64,000 nucleotides of DNA from RYN-230 sp963704995 (lineage in GTDB: Bacteria; Actinomycetota; Actinomycetes; Streptosporangiales; Streptosporangiaceae), in NCBI GenBank assembly GCA_963704995.1, contig CAVPIM010000003.1:8277-72276 (forward strand), written 5' to 3'. The notes beneath the pieces are model-generated. The model was not told the origin of the DNA. It was given only the letters and a program-made list of their open reading frames with translations, and made no database searches. Position 1 is the first letter of the stretch; every line of letters begins with the position of its first letter. Below are positions 1 to 7,720 of this stretch, in pieces. A program made the translations under genes and the position numbers.

Positions 1-1436
1 GGCCCGGTAAAGAACAGGTGGCCCTGGTCGATCGCGTAGTTGAAGGTGCCCTGCCGGTCCACGGTGGGCCGGAACCGCGCCACCCCGTGCCCGGCCAGGT
101 GCACCTGTACCTGGGTCAGCGGGACGAACCCGCTGCCGTGCACCACGAACACCGTGTCACCGTCCCCGAAGGGCTGCGCGACCTCGAGTTTCGGCACTGA
201 GCTGGTCCCGGTGGGCAGCGCCGTCGGCGGCGGGCCGGGGTTCGCCGGCACCGGGGGCAGCGTCGGGTACGTCGCGGCCGCCCGCCCGTGGCCGTCAGCG
301 AACGAGGCACCCGCGGCCGCGCCCAGGCCGACCAGCGCCGCGGCGCCGGCGATCAGGCCGGCCCCGGCCAGGATCCGCCGCCGGTGCCGGTGCCCCGGGC
401 GTGCGGCCCGCGGCGCCACGGGCGTCGCCGGGAGCGCACTGTACGAGCCGAACGTGGCGTCCTCGCTCACCTCGTCGGTGAGCGGCGGCTGGTCCTGGCC
501 GGGATCGGTCTCGGGCTCCGGGGGGCGGGGGCTGCGCTCGTACTCGCCGATCAGGGTGAGCGCTTCGCCGGGCAGATACGAGTGCCCCGACCCGGGGCTC
601 GGCGTGGCCTCGACGAACGGGGCCAGCTCGGCCAGGAGCGCCGCCGAGGTCGGGCGGCTGCGGGGACTGCGCTCCAGGCACGCCGTGACGACACGGGTCA
701 GTTCCGGCGGCAGGCCGCTGAGGTCGGGCGGCTCGGTGGCCAGCCGGACCAGGATGTCCATCACGGTGTCGCCCTGGTACGGCGGGTGCCCCGTCGCCGC
801 GAACAGCAGCGTCGCCCCGAGCGAGAACATGTCGCTGGCCACGGACGCCTGCCGGGTGTCACGGGCCTGCTCCGGGGCCATGTACGCGGGTGTGCCCAGC
901 GCGCCCCTGGTCACCGTGAGCTGGATCCGCTCCGCGGCCCGGGCCACCCCGAAATCGATCACCCGGGGGCCGTCGGGGGAGACGAGCACGTTGGACGGCT
1001 TCAGGTCGCGGTGCACCAGCCCGGCGTTGTGGATCGACTCCAGGGCCTCCGCGCACCCGGCGGCGAGCCAGCGCACCGCGGGCACGGGCAGCGGCCCGCC
1101 GCCCCGCACCAGCCGGTTCAGGGACGGGGCCGCGATATAGGCGGTGGCCAGCCAGGGCACGTCCGCGTCGGCGTCCGCCGCCACGACCGCCGCGGTGAAC
1201 ACCCCGCTGACCCGCCGCGCGGCGGCCACCTCGTGCGCGAAACGGGACCGGAATCCGGCTTCATCGGCGAACTCGATCTTGATCGTCTTGACCGCGACCA
1301 GGCGGCCCGCGGTGGACCGGCCCAGGTACACCTGCCCCATCGCCCCGGCGCCGAGACGTCCGAGGAGAGCGAACGGCCCTATTCGTTCCGGATCCCACCG
1401 GCGCAGCGGCGCTAAAGCCGGCTGCGGAACCATCAT
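1..1436 (-). CDS. Membrane Ser/Thr protein kinase, C-terminus cut by window edge
   Basis: The minus-strand frame opens at tandem ATGs (1436 and 1433) behind GGGGAGG and stays open to base 1, so the C-terminus is missing. It encodes a Hanks-type kinase: a glycine loop GRLGAGAMG near residue 30, the ATP-binding lysine in VAVK near residue 50, the catalytic HRDLKPSN, VIDFG for the DFG motif, and an APE-like APEQ. A Pro/Glu-rich juxtamembrane linker is followed by an Arg/His cluster and one Ala/Gly-rich membrane helix (about residues 335-360). The remaining visible part looks extracellular, with a Pro-rich spacer and a beta-rich start of a sensor domain. PknB-like topology implies a transmembrane sensor kinase that phosphorylates cytoplasmic targets; the ligand is unknown. 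The second ATG gives the better ribosome-site spacing. Confidence 0.93.
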   Translation of the reverse strand, partial: MMVPQPALAPLRRWDPERIGPFALLGRLGAGAMGQVYLGRSTAGRLVAVKTIKIEFADEAGFRSRFAHEVAAARRVSGVFTAAVVAADADADVPWLATAYIAAPSLNRLVRGGGPLPVPAVRWLAAGCAEALESIHNAGLVHRDLKPSNVLVSPDGPRVIDFGVARAAERIQLTVTRGALGTPAYMAPEQARDTRQASVASDMFSLGATLLFAATGHPPYQGDTVMDILVRLATEPPDLSGLPPELTRVVTACLERSPRSRPTSAALLAELAPFVEATPSPGSGHSYLPGEALTLIGEYERSPRPPEPETDPGQDQPPLTDEVSEDATFGSYSALPATPVAPRAARPGHRHRRRILAGAGLIAGAAALVGLGAAAGASFADGHGRAAATYPTLPPVPANPGPPPTALPTGTSSVPKLEVAQPFGDGDTVFVVHGSGFVPLTQVQVHLAGHGVARFRPTVDRQGTFNYAIDQGHLFFTG

Positions 1437-1847
1437 TGCCTCCCCGGGTCCCCTCAGGCCCGGGTGACATCATGCCGAGTCCGCGGGAGTCTGTGCTCCG
1501 GTTCCGGAGGGTGTGTCGGAAATGGCACCGAACGGATAGCCTTGATCAGCGCATGGATGCGGCGGGGGGTGCCATTTGCGGGTTGGCGGACATATCGTCA
1601 CGGGTATGACCGAGTGGCTGGTCTACCGCGGCCGGGACAGTGCGGGCATGTCAGCCCGGCGTGTCCCGCGGCCCGCACCGGATGCGGGGCTGGCCGCCCT
1701 GCCTGAGCCCGCGGCTGAACCGGGCGATTCCGCCGCGGCCGGCATCGTCGCAGGGTGAGCAACGTGCATGGGGCCCGCAAAGGCCCCCTGCGACGTTTGA
1801 TGGCCCGTTCTGTGAGCTCTGGTCCGCCGGCAGGGCAGGATGGAGTC
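1437..1847. other. Intergenic region between divergent kinase and DUF5998 genes
   Basis: About 410 bases separate the kinase start on the minus strand from the DUF5998 start on the plus strand. Short open frames exist but lack a ribosome site or recognisable product. The region presumably holds both divergent promoters; I could not pick out convincing -35/-10 pairs. Confidence 0.5.
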
Positions 1848-2444
1848 ATGAGGGATACCCGAACCACAGCCGTGGGGCTGCGGTCAGCGATCGAGCGAAG
1901 TGGTTACTACCCCGGGTTGGTAGCGGACGCCGTGTTCTCCGCCCTGGGCGCGGAAGCCGTGGTGTCATATGTGGTGCAGTCGGACGCGCTGTTCGATCCG
2001 GCCATGGAGGTCCGCCGCCACATGACCGTGCTGGTGCTGACCCCGTCCCGGCTGCTCTATTCCCATACTGACGAAAACCCCGCGGACGACGAGCCAGGTG
2101 CCCGTCCGCAGGCGGAGACCAGCACCGAGGCGGTGCGCTTCTCGCGTATCTCCTCAGTGGCCGTGACCCGGGTCGTGCCCGACCCGGCCGCGTACGTCCC
2201 GGGCGTGACGATGCCGACCGAGGTGGTCCTGACCATCGGCTGGAACGTCCTGTCGCACGTCGAACTGGAGCCGGCCCACTGCGGTGACGAGAACTGCGAG
2301 GCCGACCACGGCTATACCGGCACCATCACCGCGGACGACCTGACCATGCGGGTCAGTGAGGCCGCCGACGGTGAGGAGGCCGTCCGGCAGGTGCTCGCCT
2401 TCGCGGTCGCGCTGACCGAGGCGACCACCCACCCCGGCCACTGA
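1848..2444 (+). CDS. DUF5998 family protein
   Basis: A 198-residue cytoplasmic protein starting MRDTRTTAVGLRSAIE. Its content (a region LTPSRLLYSHTDE, then beta-strand-rich segments and the acidic/cysteine stretch HCGDENCEADHGY) matches the actinobacterial DUF5998 family, whose function is unknown. The frame stays open further upstream, but the ATG at 1848 follows a GGAG-like site and begins the conserved N-terminus, so I chose it. It lies 11 bases before the phosphodiesterase gene on the same strand, so the two are probably co-transcribed. The family often sits next to such a phosphatase/phosphodiesterase gene, which suggests a shared but undefined role. Confidence 0.82.
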   Translation: MRDTRTTAVGLRSAIERSGYYPGLVADAVFSALGAEAVVSYVVQSDALFDPAMEVRRHMTVLVLTPSRLLYSHTDENPADDEPGARPQAETSTEAVRFSRISSVAVTRVVPDPAAYVPGVTMPTEVVLTIGWNVLSHVELEPAHCGDENCEADHGYTGTITADDLTMRVSEAADGEEAVRQVLAFAVALTEATTHPGH

Positions 2445-2455
2445 CGGGCGGCAGC

Positions 2456-3595
2456 ATGACCGCAGAGCCGGCGACCTCGGCCACTGTGCCCGATTACGGC
2501 GAGGGAACCCTGCCCGACCTGGCCACCTCGCTGCTCGCCTCGCTGGGTGTACGCGACGCGCCGAACCCGCTCGGGCTGGCCTCCACCCGCCGGGCCTGCC
2601 TGCTCATCGTGGACGGGCTGGGCTGGGAGCTGCTGCGCGCTCATCAGGCGGCGGCGCCGTTCCTGTCCGAGCTCACCACCACCGGGCGCGCGCTGTCCGC
2701 GGGATTCCCGGCCACCACGGTGACCAGCCTCAGCTCCCTGGGCACCGGCCTGCCGCCGGGACGTCACGGCATGCTCGGCTACCAGGTCGCCGTGCCGGGC
2801 CAGGACCGGCTGCTCAACGGGCTGCGCTGGGACGAGCAGGTCGACCCGCTGAGCTGGCAGCCCGCCCCGACGATCTACCAGCGCGCGGCGGCGGCCGGCG
2901 TCGACGCCTACCGGGTGGCCGCGCGCGGGCTGGAGAAGACCGGCTTCTCGCTGGCGTCCATGCGCGGGGCCGCCTACCGCCCCGCGGACAGCCTGGGGGC
3001 GCTGGTCGCGCAGGCGTCCTGGGCGCTGGCCGGCGCGGACCGCGCCCTGGTCACCGTCTACCATGCGGAACTCGACGGCACCGGCCACGTGTTCGGATCC
3101 CAGTCCGAGGCCTGGTCCTATCAGCTCGCGCACGTGGACAAGCTGGCCGAGCAGCTGGCCAGCTCGCTCCCGGGCGGCACGGCGCTGTACGTCACCGCCG
3201 ATCACGGGATGGTGGACGCGGGCCCGGACGACAAGATCGACGTGGACCTGGTCCCAGGGCTGCGGGACGGGGTCGCCCTGCTGGGCGGCGAGCCACGGGC
3301 CCGGCATGTGTACACCCGGCCGGGGGCCGGGCCCGACGTCCTGGCCACCTGGCAGGGCGTGCTCGGCCCGCGGGCCTGGGTCGCCTCGCGCGACGAGGCC
3401 ATCGACGCGGGGTGGTTCGGCCCGGTCGAGGACCGGTTCGCCGCGCGGATCGGCGACGTGGTGGCCGCCCCGGCCGGCTCCTGGGCGCTCGTCGCCACCC
3501 AGGCCGAGCCGCTGGAGTCGTCGCTTGTCGGGATGCACGGCTCGCTGACCCCCGGCGACCAGTTCGTCCCGCTACTGAACGTCACCAGCATCTGA
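2456..3595 (+). CDS. Alkaline phosphatase superfamily nucleotide pyrophosphatase/phosphodiesterase
   Basis: A 379-residue protein of the type I phosphodiesterase / nucleotide pyrophosphatase family. Family metal-site motifs are visible in order: LLIVDGLGW (first metal aspartate, near residue 50), the nucleophile-threonine region FPATTVTS (about 85), HAELDGTGH (about 205) and TADHGM (about 245). No signal peptide is evident, so it is probably cytoplasmic. It would hydrolyse phosphodiester or pyrophosphate bonds in a nucleotide-like substrate using two metal ions; the substrate cannot be read from sequence. It follows the DUF5998 gene by 11 bases. The motif set is complete and the length is normal. 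Confidence 0.88.
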   Translation: MTAEPATSATVPDYGEGTLPDLATSLLASLGVRDAPNPLGLASTRRACLLIVDGLGWELLRAHQAAAPFLSELTTTGRALSAGFPATTVTSLSSLGTGLPPGRHGMLGYQVAVPGQDRLLNGLRWDEQVDPLSWQPAPTIYQRAAAAGVDAYRVAARGLEKTGFSLASMRGAAYRPADSLGALVAQASWALAGADRALVTVYHAELDGTGHVFGSQSEAWSYQLAHVDKLAEQLASSLPGGTALYVTADHGMVDAGPDDKIDVDLVPGLRDGVALLGGEPRARHVYTRPGAGPDVLATWQGVLGPRAWVASRDEAIDAGWFGPVEDRFAARIGDVVAAPAGSWALVATQAEPLESSLVGMHGSLTPGDQFVPLLNVTSI

Positions 3596-3660
3596 CCACG
3601 CCGGCGGCCGGGGCGGCCAGGACGGGGCCGGCCCGCTCTGGCGCGGCCAGCAGAGCCGGG

Positions 3661-3735
3661 TTATCCACAGTAACGCACCGTGATATCCCGGCGCGGGCGA
3701 GCGTTCATCCACAGGTCCAGGGCCAGTTATCCACA
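3661..3735 (+). promoter_or_regulatory. Cluster of three DnaA-box-like sites
   Basis: The 216-base gap between the phosphodiesterase stop and the sulfurtransferase start holds TTATCCACA at 3661-3669, TCATCCACA at 3705-3713 and TTATCCACA at 3727-3735, all in the same orientation. Two are perfect matches to the bacterial DnaA-box consensus. Start-to-start distances are 44 and 22 bases, whole multiples of about 11, so the sites face the same side of the helix. No dnaA, dnaN or AT-rich unwinding element is nearby, so this is more likely a DnaA titration or regulatory site for the downstream gene than an origin. Confidence 0.6.
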
Positions 3736-3811
3736 GAACGATCCCGGCCTGGCGGGCGATCGGGGCAGAATTAGGGTGCTAACGCCCAGTACGGGCGGAA
3801 GGGATGTAACG

Positions 3812-4744
3812 GTGGATTCAACCGTCAACGCCGCAGCGGTTGTCGCCGCGCTGCGCGCCAGCCCGCCACCCGTCCTGCTGGACGTCCGGTGGCGGCTCGG
3901 CGGGCCGCCCGGGATCGAGCGCTTCCGCGAAGGCCACCTGCCCGGTGCGCAGTTCGTGGACCTGGACCGTGACCTGGCCGCCCCGCCCGGGCCCGGGGGA
4001 CGGCACCCGCTGCCGGACCCGGGAGCGTTCGAGGCCGCGATGCGCCGGGCCGGGGTGAGCGACAGCCGGCCCGTGGTGGTCTACGACGAGAACGACGCGA
4101 CGGCGGCCGCGCGGGCCTGGTGGCTGCTGCGCTACTTCGGGCACCCGCGGGTGCAGGTCCTAGACGGTGGCTACCTGGCCTGGCTGGCCGCCGACCAGCC
4201 CATCGAGACCGGGCCCGCCCCCGCCCCGGCGGCCGGCACGTTCACCGCCCGGCCCGGTCACCTGCCGCTGCTCAGCGCGGACGGCGCGGCCCGGATGGCC
4301 CGCGAGGGCGTGTTGCTGGACGCCCGGGCGGCGGAGCGCTACCGGGGTGAGGCCGAGCCGGTCAACCCGGTCGCCGGGCACATCCCGGCCGCGGTAAGCG
4401 CGCCCACCAGCGAGAACGTCGGCCCGGACGGGCGGTTCCTGGACCCTGGGACGTTGCGGGCCCGGTTCACCGGGCTCGGGGCCGCAGCGGCCGCGCCCGC
4501 CAGCCCGGATGGGAGCAGCCCGGACGCGGACCGCCGGGGCGGGAGCGGCCCCGGCGGGAGCGGCCCCGGCGGGAGCGGCATGGAGGGAGCGGTGATGACC
4601 GGGGTGTACTGCGGCTCCGGGGTGACCGCGGCGCACGAGGTGCTCGCGCTGGCCATCGCGGGCATCCCGGCGGCGCTCTACGTCGGCTCCTGGTCCGACT
4701 GGGTCACCGACCCCGGCCGCCCGGTCGCCACCGGCCCCGCCTGA
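3812..4744 (+). CDS. Thiosulfate/3-mercaptopyruvate-type sulfurtransferase (two rhodanese domains)
   Basis: GTG at 3812 lies behind GGAAGGG and begins a 310-residue protein with two rhodanese domains. The N-terminal inactive domain (roughly 1-130) includes DVRWRLGGPPG, GHLPGAQFVDLD and VVVYDEND. The C-terminal catalytic domain contains YCGSGVTAA with the nucleophilic cysteine near residue 267. It transfers sulfane sulfur from thiosulfate or mercaptopyruvate to a thiophilic acceptor such as cyanide. A Gly/Ser/Pro-rich linker with repeated GGSGP units lies just before the active-site strand, encoded by near-identical 15-base repeats at about 4538-4580; this is unusual for the family and may be a flexible insertion. 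The cluster of DnaA-box-like sites lies in its upstream region. Confidence 0.88.
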   Translation: MDSTVNAAAVVAALRASPPPVLLDVRWRLGGPPGIERFREGHLPGAQFVDLDRDLAAPPGPGGRHPLPDPGAFEAAMRRAGVSDSRPVVVYDENDATAAARAWWLLRYFGHPRVQVLDGGYLAWLAADQPIETGPAPAPAAGTFTARPGHLPLLSADGAARMAREGVLLDARAAERYRGEAEPVNPVAGHIPAAVSAPTSENVGPDGRFLDPGTLRARFTGLGAAAAAPASPDGSSPDADRRGGSGPGGSGPGGSGMEGAVMTGVYCGSGVTAAHEVLALAIAGIPAALYVGSWSDWVTDPGRPVATGPA

Positions 4745-4925
4745 CCCTCCCGTGCCCCGGCGTCCTCCCGCCCCGGCGCTCCCGCGCCGGGCCGTGAATC
4801 GTCCGGCCACGCGGTCGGGCGGGCCCGGGAGTTGCCCCCCGGGTTGGTCGCGGTGGCCTGGCCGCTGCCCCGGGCCAACCGTTAGTGAGGCAGAAGGTTG
4901 GATCCGGCGGTAACCGGCGACTGCT

Positions 4926-5351
4926 CTAGGCGGGATTCCCGTCCAGCAGGGTGACCAGCCGCCGGACCAGGTGACCGCGCCACCCCCCGCCCAGGATGCC
5001 CATGGTCGTGCGCTGGCCCGGGTCGGCGTCATCGAAGCCGTCGTGCGTGATCAGCAGTCTGGTGCCGGTCCCCTCCGGGACCAGCGACCAGCTGACGACC
5101 GTGTCGAGGATCGCTGACCGCCAGCTGAACCGCATCAGCCGGGGCGGCTCCAGGTCGAGCACCTCGCAGTGCACGATGCCATCGAAGCCGTGCTGGGGGA
5201 CCGGCTCGGTGCGGAACGTGAAGGCGTGCCCGACCAGCGGCTTGAAGTCGTTCGGCATCAGCCAGCGGGCCAGCAGGGCCGGGTCGGTGAGGGCCTGCCA
5301 CACCCGCCCGGGTGGCTGGGGCAGGAACTGGTCCACCTCGATGGACGCCAT
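4926..5351 (-). CDS. SRPBCC (AHSA1-like) domain protein
   Basis: A 141-residue single-domain protein of the START/SRPBCC superfamily, AHSA1 type. Visible signatures are the opening strand and helix with PPGRVWQALTDPALLARW, the central GFDGIVHCEVLDLEPPRLM, and the late helix GILGGGWRGHLVRRLVTLL. These proteins fold into a hydrophobic cavity and often bind small lipophilic ligands; no catalytic residues are recognisable. The start ATG overlaps the stop of the upstream ArsR gene by one base (TGATG), so translation is coupled. The ArsR/SRPBCC pairing is common in actinobacteria and suggests that the regulator and a ligand-binding partner respond to the same compound. Confidence 0.85.
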   Translation of the reverse strand: MASIEVDQFLPQPPGRVWQALTDPALLARWLMPNDFKPLVGHAFTFRTEPVPQHGFDGIVHCEVLDLEPPRLMRFSWRSAILDTVVSWSLVPEGTGTRLLITHDGFDDADPGQRTTMGILGGGWRGHLVRRLVTLLDGNPA

Positions 5352-5662
5352 CAGCCCTCTTCCTCCAGGAGTTCGCGGAGCAGCCGGGCATGCCGCAGCC
5401 AGAACTGCTCGTAATGGGCCGCCCAGTCCGCCACGGCCCGCAGCGGGCGGGCGTCCAGCCGGTAGTGCCGTTCCCGGCCGACCCGTTCCTCGGTGACCAG
5501 GCCCGCCTCGCGCAGCACCCGCAGGTGCTGGGACACGGCCGGGCGGCTCATGTCGAACGGGGCGGCCAGGTCGCGCACGGACCGCGCCCCGCCGGCCAGC
5601 ACGTCCAGGAGGGCGCGGCGGACCGGGCTGGCGATGGCGTCGAACACGTCGGGGCCGGGCAC
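5351..5662 (-). CDS. ArsR-family winged-helix transcriptional regulator
   Basis: A 103-residue ArsR-type repressor. The winged helix covers most of the protein: SPVRRALLDVLAGGARSV, the recognition helix MSRPAVSQHLRVLREAGLV, and the wing EERVGRERHYRLD, followed by a C-terminal dimerisation helix rich in Glu/Leu. There is no Cys-containing metal motif, so it belongs to the metal-independent subgroup that usually controls a linked SRPBCC gene. It sits second in a three-gene operon: 8 bases after the VOC gene and overlapping the SRPBCC gene by one base. The perfect palindrome at 6074-6091, just before the operon's first gene, is its likely operator, giving autoregulation. Confidence 0.9.
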   Translation of the reverse strand: MPGPDVFDAIASPVRRALLDVLAGGARSVRDLAAPFDMSRPAVSQHLRVLREAGLVTEERVGRERHYRLDARPLRAVADWAAHYEQFWLRHARLLRELLEEEG

Positions 5663-5670
5663 GGCCGCCC

Positions 5671-6060
5671 TCAGCCGCCGGCCGGCGGCACGGGCGCCGT
5701 CGCCTGCAGGATGAGGCCGTTGCCGTCCGGGTCGTCGAAGGTCACGAACCGTCCCCAGGGAGCCTCCTGGATGCCGGCGTCGATGACGACGCCGCGGGAC
5801 CGCAGCGCCGCGACGTCGCCGTCCAGGTCGCTGGTCTCCAGCACGGTGCCCTTGGCTGCCCCGGCGGGCATGGTCGGGAACCAGGTCACCAGCGTGATGG
5901 AGGTCGCCCCGCCGGGCGGCCTGACCTGTACCCAGCGCTGGTCCGGGCCCATCGTGGTGTCCGCGACGAGCTCGAAGCCGAGGGTGCCCACGTAGAAGTC
6001 CCGGGCCCGGTCCTGGTCGGTGACGGGCAGCGAGAACAGCTGAATCTGGCGGATGCTCAT
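5671..6060 (-). CDS. VOC (glyoxalase/bleomycin-resistance) family protein
   Basis: A 129-residue single-chain vicinal oxygen chelate protein with two beta-alpha-beta-beta-beta modules. The first module includes IRQIQLFSLPVTDQDRARDFYVGTLGFELV. The second ends with GRFVTFDDPDGNGLILQA, the usual DPDGN signature of the family. It probably binds a divalent metal or a hydrophobic ligand; the substrate is unknown. The ATG at 6060 was chosen; one three codons upstream (6069) is also possible. It is the first gene of the VOC-ArsR-SRPBCC operon, with the operator-like palindrome only 14 bases ahead of its start. That suggests a very short leader or leaderless transcript. Confidence 0.86.
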   Translation of the reverse strand: MSIRQIQLFSLPVTDQDRARDFYVGTLGFELVADTTMGPDQRWVQVRPPGGATSITLVTWFPTMPAGAAKGTVLETSDLDGDVAALRSRGVVIDAGIQEAPWGRFVTFDDPDGNGLILQATAPVPPAGG

Positions 6061-6073
6061 GCCGCCCATAATA

Positions 6074-6091
6074 GGTAAGAAATCTCTTACC
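6074..6091. promoter_or_regulatory. Perfect inverted repeat, probable ArsR operator
   Basis: GGTAAGA and TCTTACC form a perfect 7-bp inverted repeat around a 4-base spacer, ending 14 bases upstream of the VOC start. It is A/T-rich in a very G/C-rich neighbourhood. Position and symmetry suit an operator for the ArsR protein encoded in the same operon; this is inference. Confidence 0.6.
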
Positions 6092-6270
6092 GGTAACCCT
6101 TTCCGGGATTCCCCCCGGACACGCCCGGGTCCCCGGGTCCCCGGGTCCGGGCCGCAGGGCCCCCGGGCCCTCCGGAGCCCCCGGACCTCCGGGGCCGCAG
6201 GGACCTCCGGGGCCCCGCGGGCCCGGCTGCGCCCAGCTGGCTCCGCCAGGTTTCGGCCCCCGCCGCGCCC
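6092..6270. repeat. G/C-only low-complexity spacer
   Basis: Almost pure G/C sequence with repeated CCGGGTCC and GGACCTCCGG-like units forming many alternative hairpins. No gene is supported on either strand. It lies upstream of the VOC promoter and downstream of the J-domain gene. Confidence 0.5.
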
Positions 6271-6271
6271 G

Positions 6272-6325
6272 TTCGTGATCATGGGGTTACTGGCGCTCCA
6301 GCCCCACCAATCCCATGATCATGAA
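6272..6325. terminator. Inverted repeat downstream of the J-domain gene
   Basis: Arms 6272-6285 and 6312-6325 (TTCGTGATCATGGG against CCCATGATCATGAA) match at 13 of 14 positions around a 26-base spacer that itself holds a small CTGG/CCAG hairpin. It lies about 40 bases beyond the end of the minus-strand J-domain operon, so a transcription-stop role is likely, although a U-run is lacking. A protein-binding site is the alternative. Confidence 0.45.
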
Positions 6326-6366
6326 GGCGTCCTGTGACTTGCGGGGCCGGGGGGGCAGGTGGGGTT

Positions 6367-6993
6367 TCAGGGGGGCGGGGCCAGGTCGTGGCGGGCCGTG
6401 AGCAGGAACCACGTGAGGGCCCCGGTGATCAGCGCAGGGGTGGCGGGCTGGGATCCGGCCACGGCCACCGCCGCGGCGCTGGCCGCCGCGGCGATCAGGA
6501 CCCGGAGGGCGAGACGGCCCGGGCGGCCCCGGCGGATCCGCGACAGCAACCGGGCAGTTCTCATGCCCGTGACGCCCGGGCCGGGTGGAGGCGGCGGCGG
6601 GGTGCCGGGCCGGCCCGGACGCGGCTGGCCGGGCTGGGGCCGGCTGGGATGCGGCCAGGCGGCGCCCGGTAGACCGGAGCGGGGCTGGCCAGGGCGGGGC
6701 TGGCCGGAGCGGGGTCCGCCGGGGTGCAGCCAGGCGGCGCCGGGGCGCCCGGGAGCGGGGGAGGAGGACCTCAGGTCGGCCAGCGCCTCGCCCCGCCCGG
6801 ACCTGGTCCGCAACACCGTGTACGCTGCCGCGGCCACCGCGAACCGGCCGGGGTCGCCGCCATCGGCCCGGTCCGGGTGAGTCGCGGCGGCGGCCCGGCG
6901 CCACGCCGAACGGACCTCGTCGTCGGTCAGGCCGGGCCGGGCGGGCAGGCCGAGCGCCGCGAACGGGTCGGCGCCGCCGGGCAGGCCCGTCAT
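6367..6993 (-). CDS. J-domain protein with C-terminal membrane helices
   Basis: A 208-residue protein. Residues 9-75 form a DnaJ domain: DPFAALGLPARPGLTDDEV, then the diagnostic HPD in AATHPDRADGG, which stimulates Hsp70 ATPase. A Pro/Gly/Arg-rich linker with repeated GQPRPGQPRSG-like units follows. The C-terminus has one or two hydrophobic helices (about 165-200), giving a membrane-anchored J protein. The ATG overlaps the end of the upstream ATPase gene (ATGA) and has a strong GAGGAG site inside that gene, so the two are translationally coupled. It is the last gene of the relaxase-like / ATPase / J-domain operon. It may recruit DnaK to the transfer-type ATPase; this is inference. Confidence 0.8.
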   Translation of the reverse strand: MTGLPGGADPFAALGLPARPGLTDDEVRSAWRRAAAATHPDRADGGDPGRFAVAAAAYTVLRTRSGRGEALADLRSSSPAPGRPGAAWLHPGGPRSGQPRPGQPRSGLPGAAWPHPSRPQPGQPRPGRPGTPPPPPPGPGVTGMRTARLLSRIRRGRPGRLALRVLIAAAASAAAVAVAGSQPATPALITGALTWFLLTARHDLAPPP

Positions 6994-7110
6994 GGCTCCT
7001 CGCCGAACGCCTCGTCCAGCAGCGCGCTGACGTCGGCTGGCCCGGCGGGGCCGGGACGTTCCGCCGGCGCCCCGGGGCCGGCGCCGCCCGCCGCCCGGCC
7101 CGCATCCGGG

Positions 7111-7171
7111 CCGCCGGCATCCGGGCCGCCGGCATCCGGGCCGCCGGCATCGCGGGCCGCCGGCATCCGCC
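7111..7171. repeat. 15-base tandem repeat with a 16-base copy (DAGGP-coding)
   Basis: Copies of CCGCCGGCATCCGGG start at 7111, 7126, 7141 and 7157. The copy at 7141 has one extra base (catcgcggg against catccggg). On the minus strand the unit encodes DAGGP in the ATPase linker, so the odd copy shifts the frame. Confidence 0.75.
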
Positions 7172-7680
7172 GGGGTCGCGGCCCCGGCCGCGGTGCGGGT
7201 GCCGGGTGCGCCACCGCGGACCGGGCTGGCCAGCTCGGCCGGGCCGGCCACCAGCCGCTTCACCTGCACATAGGTCACCCCGCCGCGGTAGAGGTACGCG
7301 GCCTGGCCGACGTCCAGGCCCCGGATGATCTCGGGGTCGACGACCGGCGTGCCCTCGGACCTGGACAGCCCCTCGTGCGCCCAGAACGGCACGCCCAGCA
7401 GCCGCCGGGCGGTGTCCACCACCCGCCGCGCGCCGGCCAGGGCCGCGACCGGCTCCGGGTGCGGCGTGCGCAGCAGCCAGATGCCGCCGTCCGCGGTGGT
7501 GGCCACCCGGTACCGCTCGTCCTCATCGGCGGCCAGCCCCGGCCAGGACTGCGCCGACACCTGGACGGCCAGGCCGAGCGAACGGGCCCGCTCGTACAGC
7601 TGCCAGATCGGCAGCCGGCGGGACACGGCGCTGAACTCGTCCACCGCGAGCAGGATGTCCCGGCGGGCCCCCGCCCCGCC

Positions 7681-7720
7681 TGCTGAACCACGGTCTGCTG
7701 AACCACGGTCTGCTGAACCA
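7681..7720. repeat. 15-base tandem repeat in the ATPase gene
   Basis: The unit TGCTGAACCACGGTC starts at 7681 and 7696, with a partial copy at 7711. Being a multiple of three it does not itself alter frame, but the first ATPase frame change lies in or beside it. Confidence 0.75.

Noticed and set aside
40..1415. Long open frames on the plus strand over the kinase gene
   Set aside because: They are antisense shadows of the minus-strand kinase, with Arg/Pro/Gly-rich, motif-free translations typical of high-G+C DNA.
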